Source of the DNA: Physcia stellaris
Taxonomy: Eukaryota > Ascomycota > Lecanoromycetes > Caliciales > Physciaceae
Length of the DNA stretch: 64,000 nt
NCBI GenBank assembly: GCA_018902385.1
Contig: JABSSW010000003.1
Location: forward strand, 310,001-374,000
Direction: 5' to 3'
A program made the translations under genes and the position numbers. The notes under the pieces were generated by a model. It did no database searches, was not told the origin of the DNA, and saw only the letters and a program-made list of their open reading frames with translations. This document shows positions 1-10,795 of this stretch, one piece after another. The stretch's first letter is position 1. Each line of letters starts with the position of its first letter.

Positions 1-163
1 CCCTCATCAGTAACATTCTCGAGTGGGAAGCCGATCAATTTAGCCTTTATAAGTCTATCCGAGCGGATGGCATGAGTGCCTCCTCTGCATCCTTCCAGTC
101 TCGTTATGTTCAAGCTTCCCGCTGACAATTTGAGACGAGGCACCCGGTTCTTTGCACAATTCT
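1..163. other. Window edge, downstream of PGM2-like gene
   Basis: I see no gene here. It lies just downstream of the stop codon of the minus-strand phosphomutase and probably holds its 3' untranslated region. Confidence 0.4.
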
Positions 164-2078
164 TTAAAAACTTGTATACTTCTCTTCCATGGTCAACTTA
201 GGATGATTGAACCATTCCCGAGCTACTACCCCCAGAACTTGTGTGGCTCCATTCCTAGCATTGTCAGCATCATTGCCCCGGCATTCTAGGTAGACTGGAA
301 CCCTTGTCAGCAAGCATAGACATAAATCATTTGGGAGACTGACTTTTGATCTTCGGCTCGGTTCCTGAGGCTCTGATCGTAAAACGGACGCCTTGGTCAT
401 TTGATGTCTCATTCAGCCAGCAGGTAATCATCTGCGAGTCTGAAGACACTGGAAGCTCGGGCACGTGGTTTTCGGTGGCGGAATCGTAACCAACAGTCAG
501 GTCCCGCCAGCGCAGAACCAGTCTGTTCCCGACCGCCATGGGAGCGGGAGATCCAAGAGTTCGTATTCCATCAAACACTTGCTGCGTAACGCCAACTTCG
601 CTAGATTTCCAGTAGGTGTTCATTGTCTCGAAATAGCCATACCGCTGATAGAGCTGCTGCATCATCGCATACGGGCTTCCCCATGAAGATACTGCGTGGA
701 GAAAGGTGATTGCAGCTGCAATACCATCTTTATCAAGGACAACATCAGGTAACATGTAACCCAAAGCTTCTTCGTAGGCAAAGTGCACTCGCTTGTTTTC
801 CTTTCTTAGTTCCAAGGTACGGTTTCCCAACCATTTGAAGCCAGTAAGGGTTTCTGAGACAGCGAACCCTTCTTCGGCCGCGATACAAGAAAGCATTTGC
901 GACGAGACAGCAGTCGTGAGCATGAAATCTTCGTCTTCCTCAGCGAATTCCAACCTCTGGAAGCAATAGTACGCGATAAGGACTCCAACTTGGTCACCCG
1001 TAAACTGGTGCCACGTTCCACCAACCCGTTCAGCTACAGCAAGCCTATCCGCATCAGGATCATTTGCGAGAATCAAGCAAATGTCATCTTTGTTTGCTGT
1101 AGTGATAGCAATATCGAGCGCACCTTTCTCTTCCGGATTGGGGAAATTCACGGTAGGAAAGTCAGGATCCGGAAACGCCTGCTCTGCAACGATCGTCATT
1201 GAACCAATCATTCCAATTTTTGTCAAAGCTTCGCGCATAAATCCTAGACCTACTCCATGCATTGGAGTATAGACGAATCTGGGAACGTCATCAGGCGCAT
1301 CTTGAAAGCCAACCACTTGGTTGATAGTGTCGTAGTACTTTGTCTTCATCGCTGTTAGTATAGGCTGCTTGGTTGGATGCATATCCACGGAGCCCCAAGA
1401 CATAGGCTCAAGATTTCCCAGAATGGAAGCAGCGATCTCGACATCGGCTGGAGTGTTTATTTGGCATCCGTTAGAGCCGTATACCTTGTAGCCATTGTCC
1501 TGGGCTGGGTTGTGGCTCGCAGTGATCATTACACCTGCGACTGCTCCTAACTGAACGACGGCAAAGGGAATTAACGGCGTATGCACAATGTGCTCGTACC
1601 ACCAGACCTTCATTCCCTTCGCACCAAAAGCAGCTCCAGCAAGTTCGGCGAACTTTTGAGAATTATGCCTCGCATCATGACCAATAACAATTCCGGCTGC
1701 CATAGCATTTGGATGATGATGTATCAGCCACTCAGCAAGACCTTGAGAAGCTTGTATAACCGTCAAGCTATTCATCCGTGATGACCCAGAACCCATCTTT
1801 GCCCTTAGGCCAGCAGTTCCAAAAGTCATTCCTGTCCACGTTCAGCAGCTTCCTATATTCAACAGTCTCTGATACTCACGTGTGCCAAGACGGCTCCTAA
1901 GTTCAGTAAAGTCTTTATCCGCAAGAAGTGATTCCATCTCGGATCTTGTCTCCGGATCCTTGGAGGTGTTAAACAAATAGCGTAGTAAAGTCAGAGTAGG
2001 GAAAAGAGCAAGACCCACCTTATCCAGCCGCAGCCAGGCTTGGGCTCTGGCTGTCAGCTCGTCCATCTCGATGAGCAT
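164..2078 (-). CDS. PGM3: Phosphopentomutase / phosphoglucomutase 2-like (alpha-D-phosphohexomutase)
   Basis: The enzyme interconverts ribose-1-phosphate and ribose-5-phosphate, with some glucose-phosphate activity, in the cytosol. Four exons join in frame: 2078-2019, 1958-1880, 1831-344 and 294-164, giving 585 aa, a normal length for the PGM2/YMR278w branch. Visible motifs are the phosphoserine loop TASHNP (Ser about residue 152), the Mg2+ loop DPDADR (about 304-309), GFKWLGNR, EEALGY and the phosphate-binding RASGTEPK near the C-terminus. The last intron follows EPKIK and the final exon supplies YLECRG. The start is the ATG at 2078; a second Met lies four codons later. The gene is divergent from the desaturase at 2706. 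The family is certain; the symbol follows yeast PGM3/PRM15. Confidence 0.93.
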
Positions 2079-2705
2079 ATTGCCTGCTTCCAAGTATCCG
2101 ACCAGGTACAGAAAGACCCTGACGGGCCCTGAACTACCCAAATATCACAACGAGGTAGTACTCATAGCTGTGAGAAGGAAGTACATATGGAGCGCTTGAA
2201 GTGACGAGGCCCACAAATGCAACTAGATTGACGGTGCGAAAAGACGCATGGTTCGCAGCCCGATGCTTGGACAGTAAATCCCACCACAGCTGTCAAAATA
2301 TGCATTTGGATATTAGTCATTTGTTGGGAGAGTGTATCCGAATCCCATCGGCGATGGGTCGGCAATAGAACCGGGAGGCATTTCTTTCATTGCTGCTTAT
2401 GGGAGAAGCTTATTACCAACCCCGAGCGTCTCCAACCGACTCTAAGCGAAAAGCGTGAGCGGAGATGTCTCCGTTATCAGATGATCTTATCTGCTTGTCG
2501 CTCAATGCCAGCCTTGGCAGGGTCCAGGTCTCAGGCCCACACTACCCGCCGCTACCGAGTTTCAATTTCAATTCAATTCGCCCTTGCATGTACTTGTTTC
2601 CAATTGAATTGACCTTCGAATTTCTGTTTATACCGCGAAAGGTCTCTCGTTCTTTGCCAGATTACTCATGAACACTCATTGATGAACACGGTGTGAATAT
2701 AGAAA
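2079..2705. promoter_or_regulatory. Divergent intergenic region PGM3-like / sphingolipid desaturase
   Basis: A 627-bp spacer separates two divergent starts and must hold both promoters. I see no convincing gene and no motif I would name. The part next to the desaturase start is T- and C-rich, as fungal promoters often are. Confidence 0.5.
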
Positions 2706-4476
2706 ATGACCCTTGGTGGCAGGCCCATAATGACAGCGTCGAGGACGGATGGTCTCTTGACGCGACGACAAATTGAAGGCATGATTGCCGACGGAAGGAC
2801 TGTCCTTATTGTGGATGGATATGTACTGAAGTTGGATGCATGGCTTAAGTATCATCCAGGCGGTGATAAGTCTATCATGCATATGGTGGGAAGGGATGCT
2901 ACGGATGAAGTCAATGCGTAAGACCTTCACACACTGATACTATCTCCAGTTTCGAAAGCTGACATAAAACGTGTCCCGAAGTCTACATTCTGTGGATGCC
3001 CGGACTCGAATGGCTAAATTCCGGATAGGTCGAGTAGACGGACGATGGGATAATTTCCTGCCACCTATTCAGGGTGGCTCGTTTAAACCGTACACTGATC
3101 AGGAAGACCTACCTACTGATGTATCGGATTCAATTGATGGCGAATGCTCCAGTCAAGACGAGTCGCCTCCTCGTTCGCCATTATTTGATCCAGTTGACCA
3201 GCCAACTGATGTTCTGCCTCGAAGTCGTAATGTCGTACCCATCGATCTGGAGACCTCTTCGATCTCCTCAGTCTCATCAGCAGATTCTGAACAGGCCCAC
3301 AATAAGCCCAAGCTAGCGCTAAAGGATGCACTCACCCAGAAAGAGATAGACTTCGATTTGGATAGGTACCCTCCAGTGGATGCTGTGATTCAAGAGGAGA
3401 TTGTCCGCCGTTACCGCATGCTGTATAGCCGAATCATTGCTGAAGGTCTCTTTGAATGTAATTACAAAGCCTACCTGATTGAGCTGTGTCGGTATAGTGC
3501 CCTCTTCGGCATAAGCCTTGTCTGTCTACACTGCGGTTGGTATGGTACTAGTGGACTTTTCCTCGGGTTTTTCTGGCACCAGCTGGTCTTCACCGCCCAT
3601 GATGCAGGACATATGGGCATCACTCACGACTTCGCAACGGACACGATCATTGGTATCATAATCGCAGATTTCCTAGGAGGCCTCAGTTTAGGGTGGTGGA
3701 AGCGAAGTCATAACGTGCATCACATTGTTACTAATTCCCCAGAGCATGATCCGGACATAGAGCACATGCCTTTCTTTGCGATCTCGCACCGCTTTTTTGA
3801 CTCTTTAAGAAGTACATATTATAACCGCATCATGAGTTATGACGCGTTTGCAAAATTTACGATACGATACCAGAACTATCTGTACTATCCGATTCTCACA
3901 CTAGGAAGATTCAACCTCTACCGATTGAGCTGGGAATATCTTTTCTTGGGTCTTGGACCTCGGAAGGGCCCAGCGTGGTGGCATCGATGGTTTGAGATTG
4001 CGGGTCAGGTTTTTTTCTGGACCTGGTTCGGCTACGGCGTCTTGTACAGAAGCATACCCACCGCTGGCGATAGGGTTTTGTTTCTCATGGTTAGTCATAT
4101 GTTTACAGGTATCTTGCATCTTCAGATCACTCTAAGCCATTTTGCCATGAGTACAGCCGATCTCGGGATACAAGAGTCTTTTCCTCAAAGAATGCTAAGA
4201 ACGACCATGGATGTGGATTGTCCTGAGTGGCTCGACTTTTTCCATGGAGGTCTTCAATTCCAGGCTGTACACCACCTGTTCCCTCGTATTCCAAGACATA
4301 ATCTTCGTCAGACACAGAAGCTTGTTCAGCAATTTTGCCTCGAGGTTGAGATACCCTACGCTTTGTATGGTTTTGTGGACGGCAATAAGGAAGTAATCGG
4401 CAAATTGAGAGATGTCGGACGTCAAGCGGCCATCCTTGCTGAATGTCAGAAACAGGTTGCGGCAACAGGCTTTTAG
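2706..4476 (+). CDS. Delta-8 sphingolipid desaturase (cytochrome b5 fusion)
   Basis: The protein should introduce the delta-8 double bond into the sphingoid base of ceramide on the way to fungal glucosylceramide, at the ER membrane. Two exons, 2706-2917 and 2982-4476, with a 64-nt phase-2 intron, give 568 aa. An N-terminal cytochrome b5 domain carries the heme motif HPGG at residues 50-53. The desaturase part has the three histidine boxes HDAGH (about 277), HNVHH (about 314) and QAVHH (about 498); the Gln that opens the third box is typical of front-end desaturases. Several hydrophobic spans surround the boxes. A Ser/Asp-rich linker joins the two domains. A second in-frame Met at residue 9 could also be the start. 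Confidence 0.93.
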
Positions 4477-5265
4477 GACTCATGGTTGCCCAGTGCAAGT
4501 AGATGACTGCGAGACGGTCGCAGGTAACCGGGTGAAAGAAAGCCGCATCAAAGGACCAACGAATCCAAATATCAAGTGCGCGAGGATACCTTCTCGGAAG
4601 CGACATGTACAGCATCTACAGCAAATCTCCTGCTTCACCAAGTATTGAGAAACTCATCCAAATACCATTTGGTTAACCGAACGATCCTCTTATTCTCATT
4701 CTACCGGGTATTTGAATTGGCCAACCATACAATGATCTCTTTCTGAGAAATTCTTGCTGGTTCCTGCGTCTCATCGCACAGCGCAACGACCCCAAAAAGC
4801 AAAATCATGATATTAAAGACTTAATTACCCTGTGTATATAGGCGAACGGCTCTTGTATATAGCTTCGATAGATCATAGTCAGATTAGGGTTCATCCCGTA
4901 GCAGTTGATTATACCAAATCTCGATGAACTCGATCCTCATCAAGGGCATTTCGGTCACGTGCCTGATCCGTTAGCTCCCCGAAGAAGGTGTGGCGCTAAG
5001 CCGAAGCTACCTGTTGATGAACAAATAGACTCCCAGATCGTCAAGCTTGGTACAAATCATCTTGCGATCCGATACATCCAGCTGACAGCTAATTATGTTT
5101 TGAAGAAGCCGATGTGACCCTTATTATACCCAGGCATCTACGCGCCTTGTACTTGGAAGCCATGTCTCACATAGAACTCTTCACAGCTTCTTCCAAACGA
5201 AAGGTTGACTCCCAGTTTTGACCCTGTATCAGGCGGGAGGTTGCATCGGCCCCTGCCATCGTCGA
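4477..5265. other. Intergenic region with an E-box
   Basis: A 0.8-kb spacer lies between two plus-strand genes and should hold the desaturase 3' end and the promoter of the NYN gene. An E-box palindrome GTCACGTG sits at 4954-4961. No gene is supported. Confidence 0.45.
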
Positions 5266-6818
5266 ATGAGCTTTCGGGATGCAGAGGACGCGTGGGACTT
5301 CACGCCCGTGATTGACCTCAATTATTCTTTGTCCTCGAGGCGAGAAGCTCATGCTACCTCATCAAGCCCTTCGTCGGAAGATATCCTTACGCCAGACTCC
5401 AATGGCACTTATCATGATCACGGAGGAGAGCTCGGCAACTTCGACAAGATCTGGGAGTTTCTCGGTCAGCCGAACGACTTAGCACCTCCGGTCATACCGT
5501 CTCGAGTCAACGGCGAGCTAGGTGACCTTGGCGAGGGTGAGATTGAGCAGGAGGAGATCATCTTCGAGCTTTCCACCAGCAAAGGTGTTAGGTGGCGGGA
5601 CGAAGATGGAGAAAGAGGACTCGTAGATGGAGCCGAGAACTTAGCGCTTGACAGTACTCTACAACTTTCAAAGGCCCGCAGAAAAAAGCTAAGAGCCAAG
5701 AAGGCGGCAAACGCAAAATCTCGGGACAGGTCTGGTCCGAATGTGCTCACAAGCAGCAGCGAGAATGAGAACGACTCTCATAGCAGGGTGGCGATCTCAG
5801 TACAAGATAGAACTTCAATTATCCACCAGCTCACCCACGGAACTACATTACGCAGTAGGGGCACCACACACAATAATCTCGAATCTGCTGAATTGGCAGT
5901 TTCTACACATCGTTATCCATTGAGATCTCTCTTCAAGTCTCCAGAAGCACCTTTGAAGAATGATACAATACACCGGGAAGTCTACAGTGGAGATATTGCA
6001 GCAAAGACAAAGAAGTTGATTGCCATGTTGCATGACCGATTTGTGAGCGAGAGGGTATACCTTGGCAATCTAGGACTTAGTCCTTTCGCCAGAGGCATGG
6101 ATGTCAGCCCGGAATCGGGTCTGCACGTTTTTATTGATGCGTCCAACGTAGGAAGAGCGCCTTTGACAATAATGCTGCGGTGTAGCTAACAGGATGGCAG
6201 ATCATGATTGGCCTTCACGATTCACTTAAAATATCACGCGGATTGTCAATAGCAAGCCGTATCCGCCGGCAGCCCATTTCCTTTCACAATCTGTCAATCG
6301 TCCTCGAGCGAGGACGTCCAACAGCCAAACGAGTGCTCGTCGGCTCCGATAATTTTCCAGCGATACAAGAAGCCAAACTCTTGGGCTACGAAACCAATAT
6401 TCTTGATAGAGTGCATAAGGCGAAGGAGCTTACTCCTCGACAAAGAAAGTATCACAACGCGAACGGGGCCACTTCTAGCGGGTCGGAAACGACCGCAGCG
6501 GTGTATGCCCCCGAAAAATGGGTCGAGCAGGCTGTGGACGAAATTCTGCACCTCAAGATCCTGGAAAGCGTGGTTGATGCCGAGAAGCCTTCCACTATCG
6601 TGCTTGCCACTGGGGACGCCGCTGAGGCCGAATATTCCCAGGGCTTTCTGAAAATGGTGGAACGGGCCCTCGGCAAGGGCTGGAAGGTTGAAGTTTGCAG
6701 CTTCAAAAAGAATATCAGTGGCGCCTATCGGAAGAAAGAGTTTCGGTCCAGATGGACCTCACAATTTAAGATCATCGAAATGGATGACTTTGTCGAAGAG
6801 CTCATAGGCGTGGAGTGA
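5266..6818 (+). CDS. NYN-domain protein, putative RNase
   Basis: Two exons, 5266-6147 and 6201-6818 (53-nt intron with GCTAACAG branch and GGCAG acceptor), give 499 aa. The N-terminal half is low-complexity, acidic or basic, with a Lys/Arg patch around residues 145-165. The C-terminal half is a NYN (PIN-like) nuclease fold: it opens with VFIDASNIMIGL (first catalytic Asp), continues with LVGSDNFPAIQEAKLLGY and has LATGDAAEAEYSQGF (second acidic site), then GWKVEVCSF. The intron falls directly after the VFIDASN motif. NYN proteins are usually metal-dependent RNases; the substrate here is unknown. The start at 5266 is chosen because the sequence before it looks non-coding. Confidence 0.85.
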
Positions 6819-7284
6819 TGCCTACGGGCGAGCATGCCATATTTACGACCAAGACACGGTCGAATATCTGGGGAGAATGCGATCATGTCTGGTCCACCTT
6901 TCTTTTTCTGGTTCACACCTGTCTATGTGGAGGACAGTCTCGCGGTTCGCTCGGTAGAGCTCTCTGGTCACACAGAAACTGGAAGTATGCTATTGTTCTG
7001 GCTTTCTAGCTTCCAGCTGTGTGTTCATTATATTCGTTACGATGTTCTAATGCTATTTTCCGACTGTTCGACGTCCAAGAGCGTCTTTCCTTCCCACAAC
7101 TGTTGCGAATTCAAGAGACTAGAGCGCAACCTGTTGCTGTTCATTATATTTCCTTCTAGGACATGACCGATGCTAGCGTTACATAGGACTAGTCTCTATC
7201 AATCATTTTACATCTAAAGGCTTTTCCCTGGGTAAAGAGCCGCAACATTCTCGCAGGCCCAGCGTTCACTAGCAGATCCTAGTT
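6819..7284. other. Intergenic region after the NYN gene
   Basis: This holds the 3' end of the NYN gene and the 3' side of the hypothetical minus-strand gene. Short open frames are present but none resembles a protein family. Confidence 0.4.
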
Positions 7285-8060
7285 CTAGGATAAGCTATCC
7301 TCCCTAAACCAACATCCTCCCATAAACTCCCAGCATTCATCTCCCTCCCCAATGGTACTCCCACACAGCCTCGTATACGGATTCGTTACTCTCGCCGCGG
7401 CTCTATTCCCATACCTCCCTTCCCGCTCAAAATCCCTCGAAGCCCATTCCTCCAACTTTACCTGAATTTCCGCCATTGCTTGCCTATCCTTTCTGGCTTT
7501 GCTTTCCCCTCGCCCAACCGACCTTGCTTCAGAAGCCGCCCCCCTAACCAACCCCCTCCCCCTCTGCGTACACGCCTGACTCAGCACTCTTTCCTCCTCC
7601 TCATCTGCTTCTCCCGTCCCTTCTCCAGCCTCAGCCCCAGTCCCAGCAAACTCAATCGTCCCGTCCCAAATACCCGCCTGCATCCCTCAGATCGTCACCG
7701 TACGGCATCCGGCTCGCTTGCGTAAGCGGGGTGGGAGGTTAGTAGGCTTGTGAGGTTTGTGATGGTGGGGTGGAGGCTGTTTGTGGAGGCGAGGGAGGGT
7801 GGATTGGGGGTGCTGGTGCGAGGGCGGGGAGTTAAGGAGGGGATGGGAGGGAGAAGGGAGAGGAAGTGGGGGTGAGGTGGGGAGCTGGGACTGTCATGGT
7901 GGTAAAGGTGTTGGGTTTTCGTTTTGGTTGTTGGTGGTTTGGTTTGGGGAGGGGGTTTCGAGTGCTCATACGATGAGTGGGCTACGAAAAGAGAGCAGGG
8001 AATGGAAATGGGAATGGGGAGGGAGATGGCTTGCAGGACGATATCGGGAAGCGGATCCAT
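7285..8060 (-). CDS. Hypothetical protein, gene model unresolved
   Basis: Two open frames follow one another on the minus strand: 8060-7695 (Pro/Ser-rich, ending in a region containing TNLTSLLTSHPAYASEPD) and 7683-7285 (charged, ending in a Cys/Trp-rich segment with NPYTRLCGSTIGEGDECWEF). The coding strand is C-rich in the first part and G-rich in the second, the same switch seen in three better-supported genes of the window. The join is not clear: the nearest GT..AG pair would make an intron of only 26 nt, so either the acceptor lies further in or there is a frameshift. I do not recognise the family. The ATG at 8060 is only one possible start. Confidence 0.4.
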
Positions 8061-9175
8061 TTCGCTAATTAGGAGTTTGTATCATCAGAGTCTCAACCTA
8101 GAGATAGTCCTGGGGTTGAAGCATGTGGATTGAAACGCCCGAAAGGGAGGGAAATCCGATTCACGTGGTGGCATTGGGACTGAGATCAGATCAGAGACTG
8201 TGTAGTCTTGGGATGTATGTTGTTATGTATGTCATTATGTATGAGAGGAGGGAGAGGACATCTACAATCTGCCTTGTTGGTCAAACATGGTCCCAAAAGC
8301 TTCAGGGATGATGTCATGCGAAGAAAAAGAAAGAGAAGTCTCGTGACTATACCTCGATGCTCGATGGAAGATAAATCTTATTTCAATTCTTGTCGCCTCA
8401 CAATAGCCATATCCCTGAGTATCAAGACAGCAGTCAACCTACAAGATGTTGAACGAGGCACATTTAGTCGGACTGTAGGCTGTGACGCGCCTCAGCTTGC
8501 TATTTGCGTTTTCCAATCTCGAGGATTCCCAAGGGCAAGAAGAAGCGACTGCAGGTTACTTCCCAAGGTGATTGGTTGGTCGACCTGAGGCATCCCAAAA
8601 AGAGAACATGCATGCTTCGATGCAGCGTTGCGTTATCTCACCGATGGAGGAACGCACCAAAAGTCAATCGATATCCTTTAATCAAGAACCATGGTCGCGT
8701 GTCACCCCAGAATTCCCAGAAGGGGATCATCATATGGTGCCATAAAGTCTAGACACAGGTGAGTAGGTGGTGCTACCGACCCGTATCCGCAGGCGCGATT
8801 CGAGAAGCGCTCCTGTGAAGGCTCTGCGCGTCATCTGTACATGGATCTGCTTTGCTTGCAGATGCACCATGCACCTGGATTGGGAAGCACACTCTTGGGT
8901 CTAGACCTCGATCGCCATTTACGCACGGTGAGCTTTTGGATCGAGGGTGGTGGAAGCGCCGCGCCGTGCTAATAATCTGGAGGAGGGCAGTAGTGAATAT
9001 ACCTAGAGTTAAGATAATGGTACCAAGCGAGCAAGGACTATCCAGCCTTTATTCTCTATGATAAGCAGCCGAACCAAGATCATTTTAACCAGTATAGAAT
9101 CCATATATAGTGAATAGTAATGGTTATATACTGAACATGCACAAAGAGATTAGGAACGTATTCTGATGACACGTA
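8061..9175. other. Gene-poor spacer
   Basis: About 1.1 kb without a protein or RNA gene I can support. A CACGTG E-box core lies near 8164. The sequence is not repetitive at a scale I can see. Confidence 0.4.
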
Positions 9176-10795
9176 TCATACTATCGCTCCTGGCGGCGTA
9201 TAATCTGGCAGAGGTCGATTTCGTTCGGGTACGTTCCAAGCGGTTGGCGGTTTAGGGAGTTGTGTGAATTCAATGTCGGTTTCGGTACTCATTCGCAACT
9301 CAGTAGTTTTCGTAATATCCTTATCGTTCATCCTTAAAGTCTTGCGGCTGTTGTTTCCGCCATTTACCAGGGACGAAATTTGCACCTGGACGCCTCTTTC
9401 GCGGGCATTGATCTTTTGGAAGGTGCGCCCACTTGAATTCGATCGTTGACTGGCGATATCAAAGATGCGATTGAATAACGGTTTTAGAGACGGGATCGAG
9501 GCAATAGTTATCCCTACAAGATGCTCTGTGCTTTCAGGGTATTAGTGAACATGAACCTATTTCGGAAGGCATCAAACCTACACAGTCCATACTGCGGGCT
9601 CGGTGATGGCATCTAGGAACAGATGTCAGTCAAGAGAGAGACAGCGTTTACATGGGCAACTCACATGTGTAGTCTTTAGCAAATACACCTCTGAGGAACA
9701 CAGCTTTCGCGATGGCGCAGGCAGCAGTGCTAGGAAAAGATTAGCCACGTTCTCTGCACAGAAATAGAGGATGCTCACAAGACACCCAGTCCCATAAGGA
9801 TGCAAATCAATACCTTAGTACGCGTGTTCATTTGCAGGCGTAAGATCACGAATGCAGGTATCCCAGCGCACACCAAATCAGTGATTGCATCGAGGCCTAT
9901 ATCCCTGTCAAATATCCTTCTTCCTGGGAAGAGCATCAACATTACCGAATCCAATATATCCCGCGAGGTATGTAACATGGGACGAGAAACATTGACCATG
10001 GCTCTGAGGATTCCAAATGGCGGACATGGGTCTGCATTGAACTAGGAAAAGTACGATCTTGGGCTTATTAGTACGTCTGACAGGCTATCTGAACACTTTG
10101 TCAAGGCTCCCTCACCTGGGATATATGGCTGACTGAGACAAATACGATGATAAGGTAAAGGAATCGTGACAGCATCTTCCCAACGCGGTCGATGACTCTC
10201 AGCACGCAGAGGCAGACCGATATCTTGACAAGTCCAATACCAAGGATGTTGGCAATTTGGGCATAAATGCTCTGTAGGTATTTCGGAGTCAGCACTTCCA
10301 ATACCGGCCAAGCGATGAATCCCAAGACGTGTCTTTTTGGGAAAGCTCTCTCAGAATATCTCTTGGGATGCCGAAGGTCTAGACAAGAAAAGAGGTGCCT
10401 ACGAATTGGACCGCATCTGATACGTTTGCAGTCGGTAAACAATAGATATGTTGACCAACACCAGAGACAATCATTTTTGTAAGAAATCCTACACCAATGA
10501 TAGCATCAATCTGTCCACGATTAGCTTCTCTCGAAAACACGCACCATTTTCATACGGAAAAAACTTGTATAAGATTCCTTTTCACAATATACAGGGTGAG
10601 GCTAAAGTTAGGACATACCAAACTTGCTACTATAAAGTAATCATCCCAGCTGATACCGTGTCTCAGATTTCGTCTGAACCAGATTCGCAGAGCCACGGCA
10701 GTAACAGACAAAGAAAGTAGAGTATATGAGAGAACTAGGAGCGACGTCCCGCGATTTTCTTTGCACAACGGTGACTTGTTTAGTGCTGTTGCCAT
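9176..10795 (-). CDS. SAT4/rhodopsin-type integral membrane protein (PTH11-like superfamily)
   Basis: This is a multi-exon gene on the minus strand. Exon 1 (10795-10619) encodes a start with one membrane span and the family motif SWDDYF. The next exons read GVGQHIY, then a span with LGIGLVKISVCLCVLRV, then ITDLVCAGIPAFVILRLQM and the hallmark KVLICILMGLGVLTAACAIAKAV, followed by ITEPAVW and ASIPSLKPLF before a polar tail ending at 9176. These are the conserved positions of the fungal SAT4 (rhodopsin-like) family, seven-span proteins of the cell surface of which Pth11 is the best known. No CFEM domain precedes it. Exact boundaries of the middle introns (about 10618-10270 and 10100-10050) are not settled. 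Ligand and role are unknown. Confidence 0.82.
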
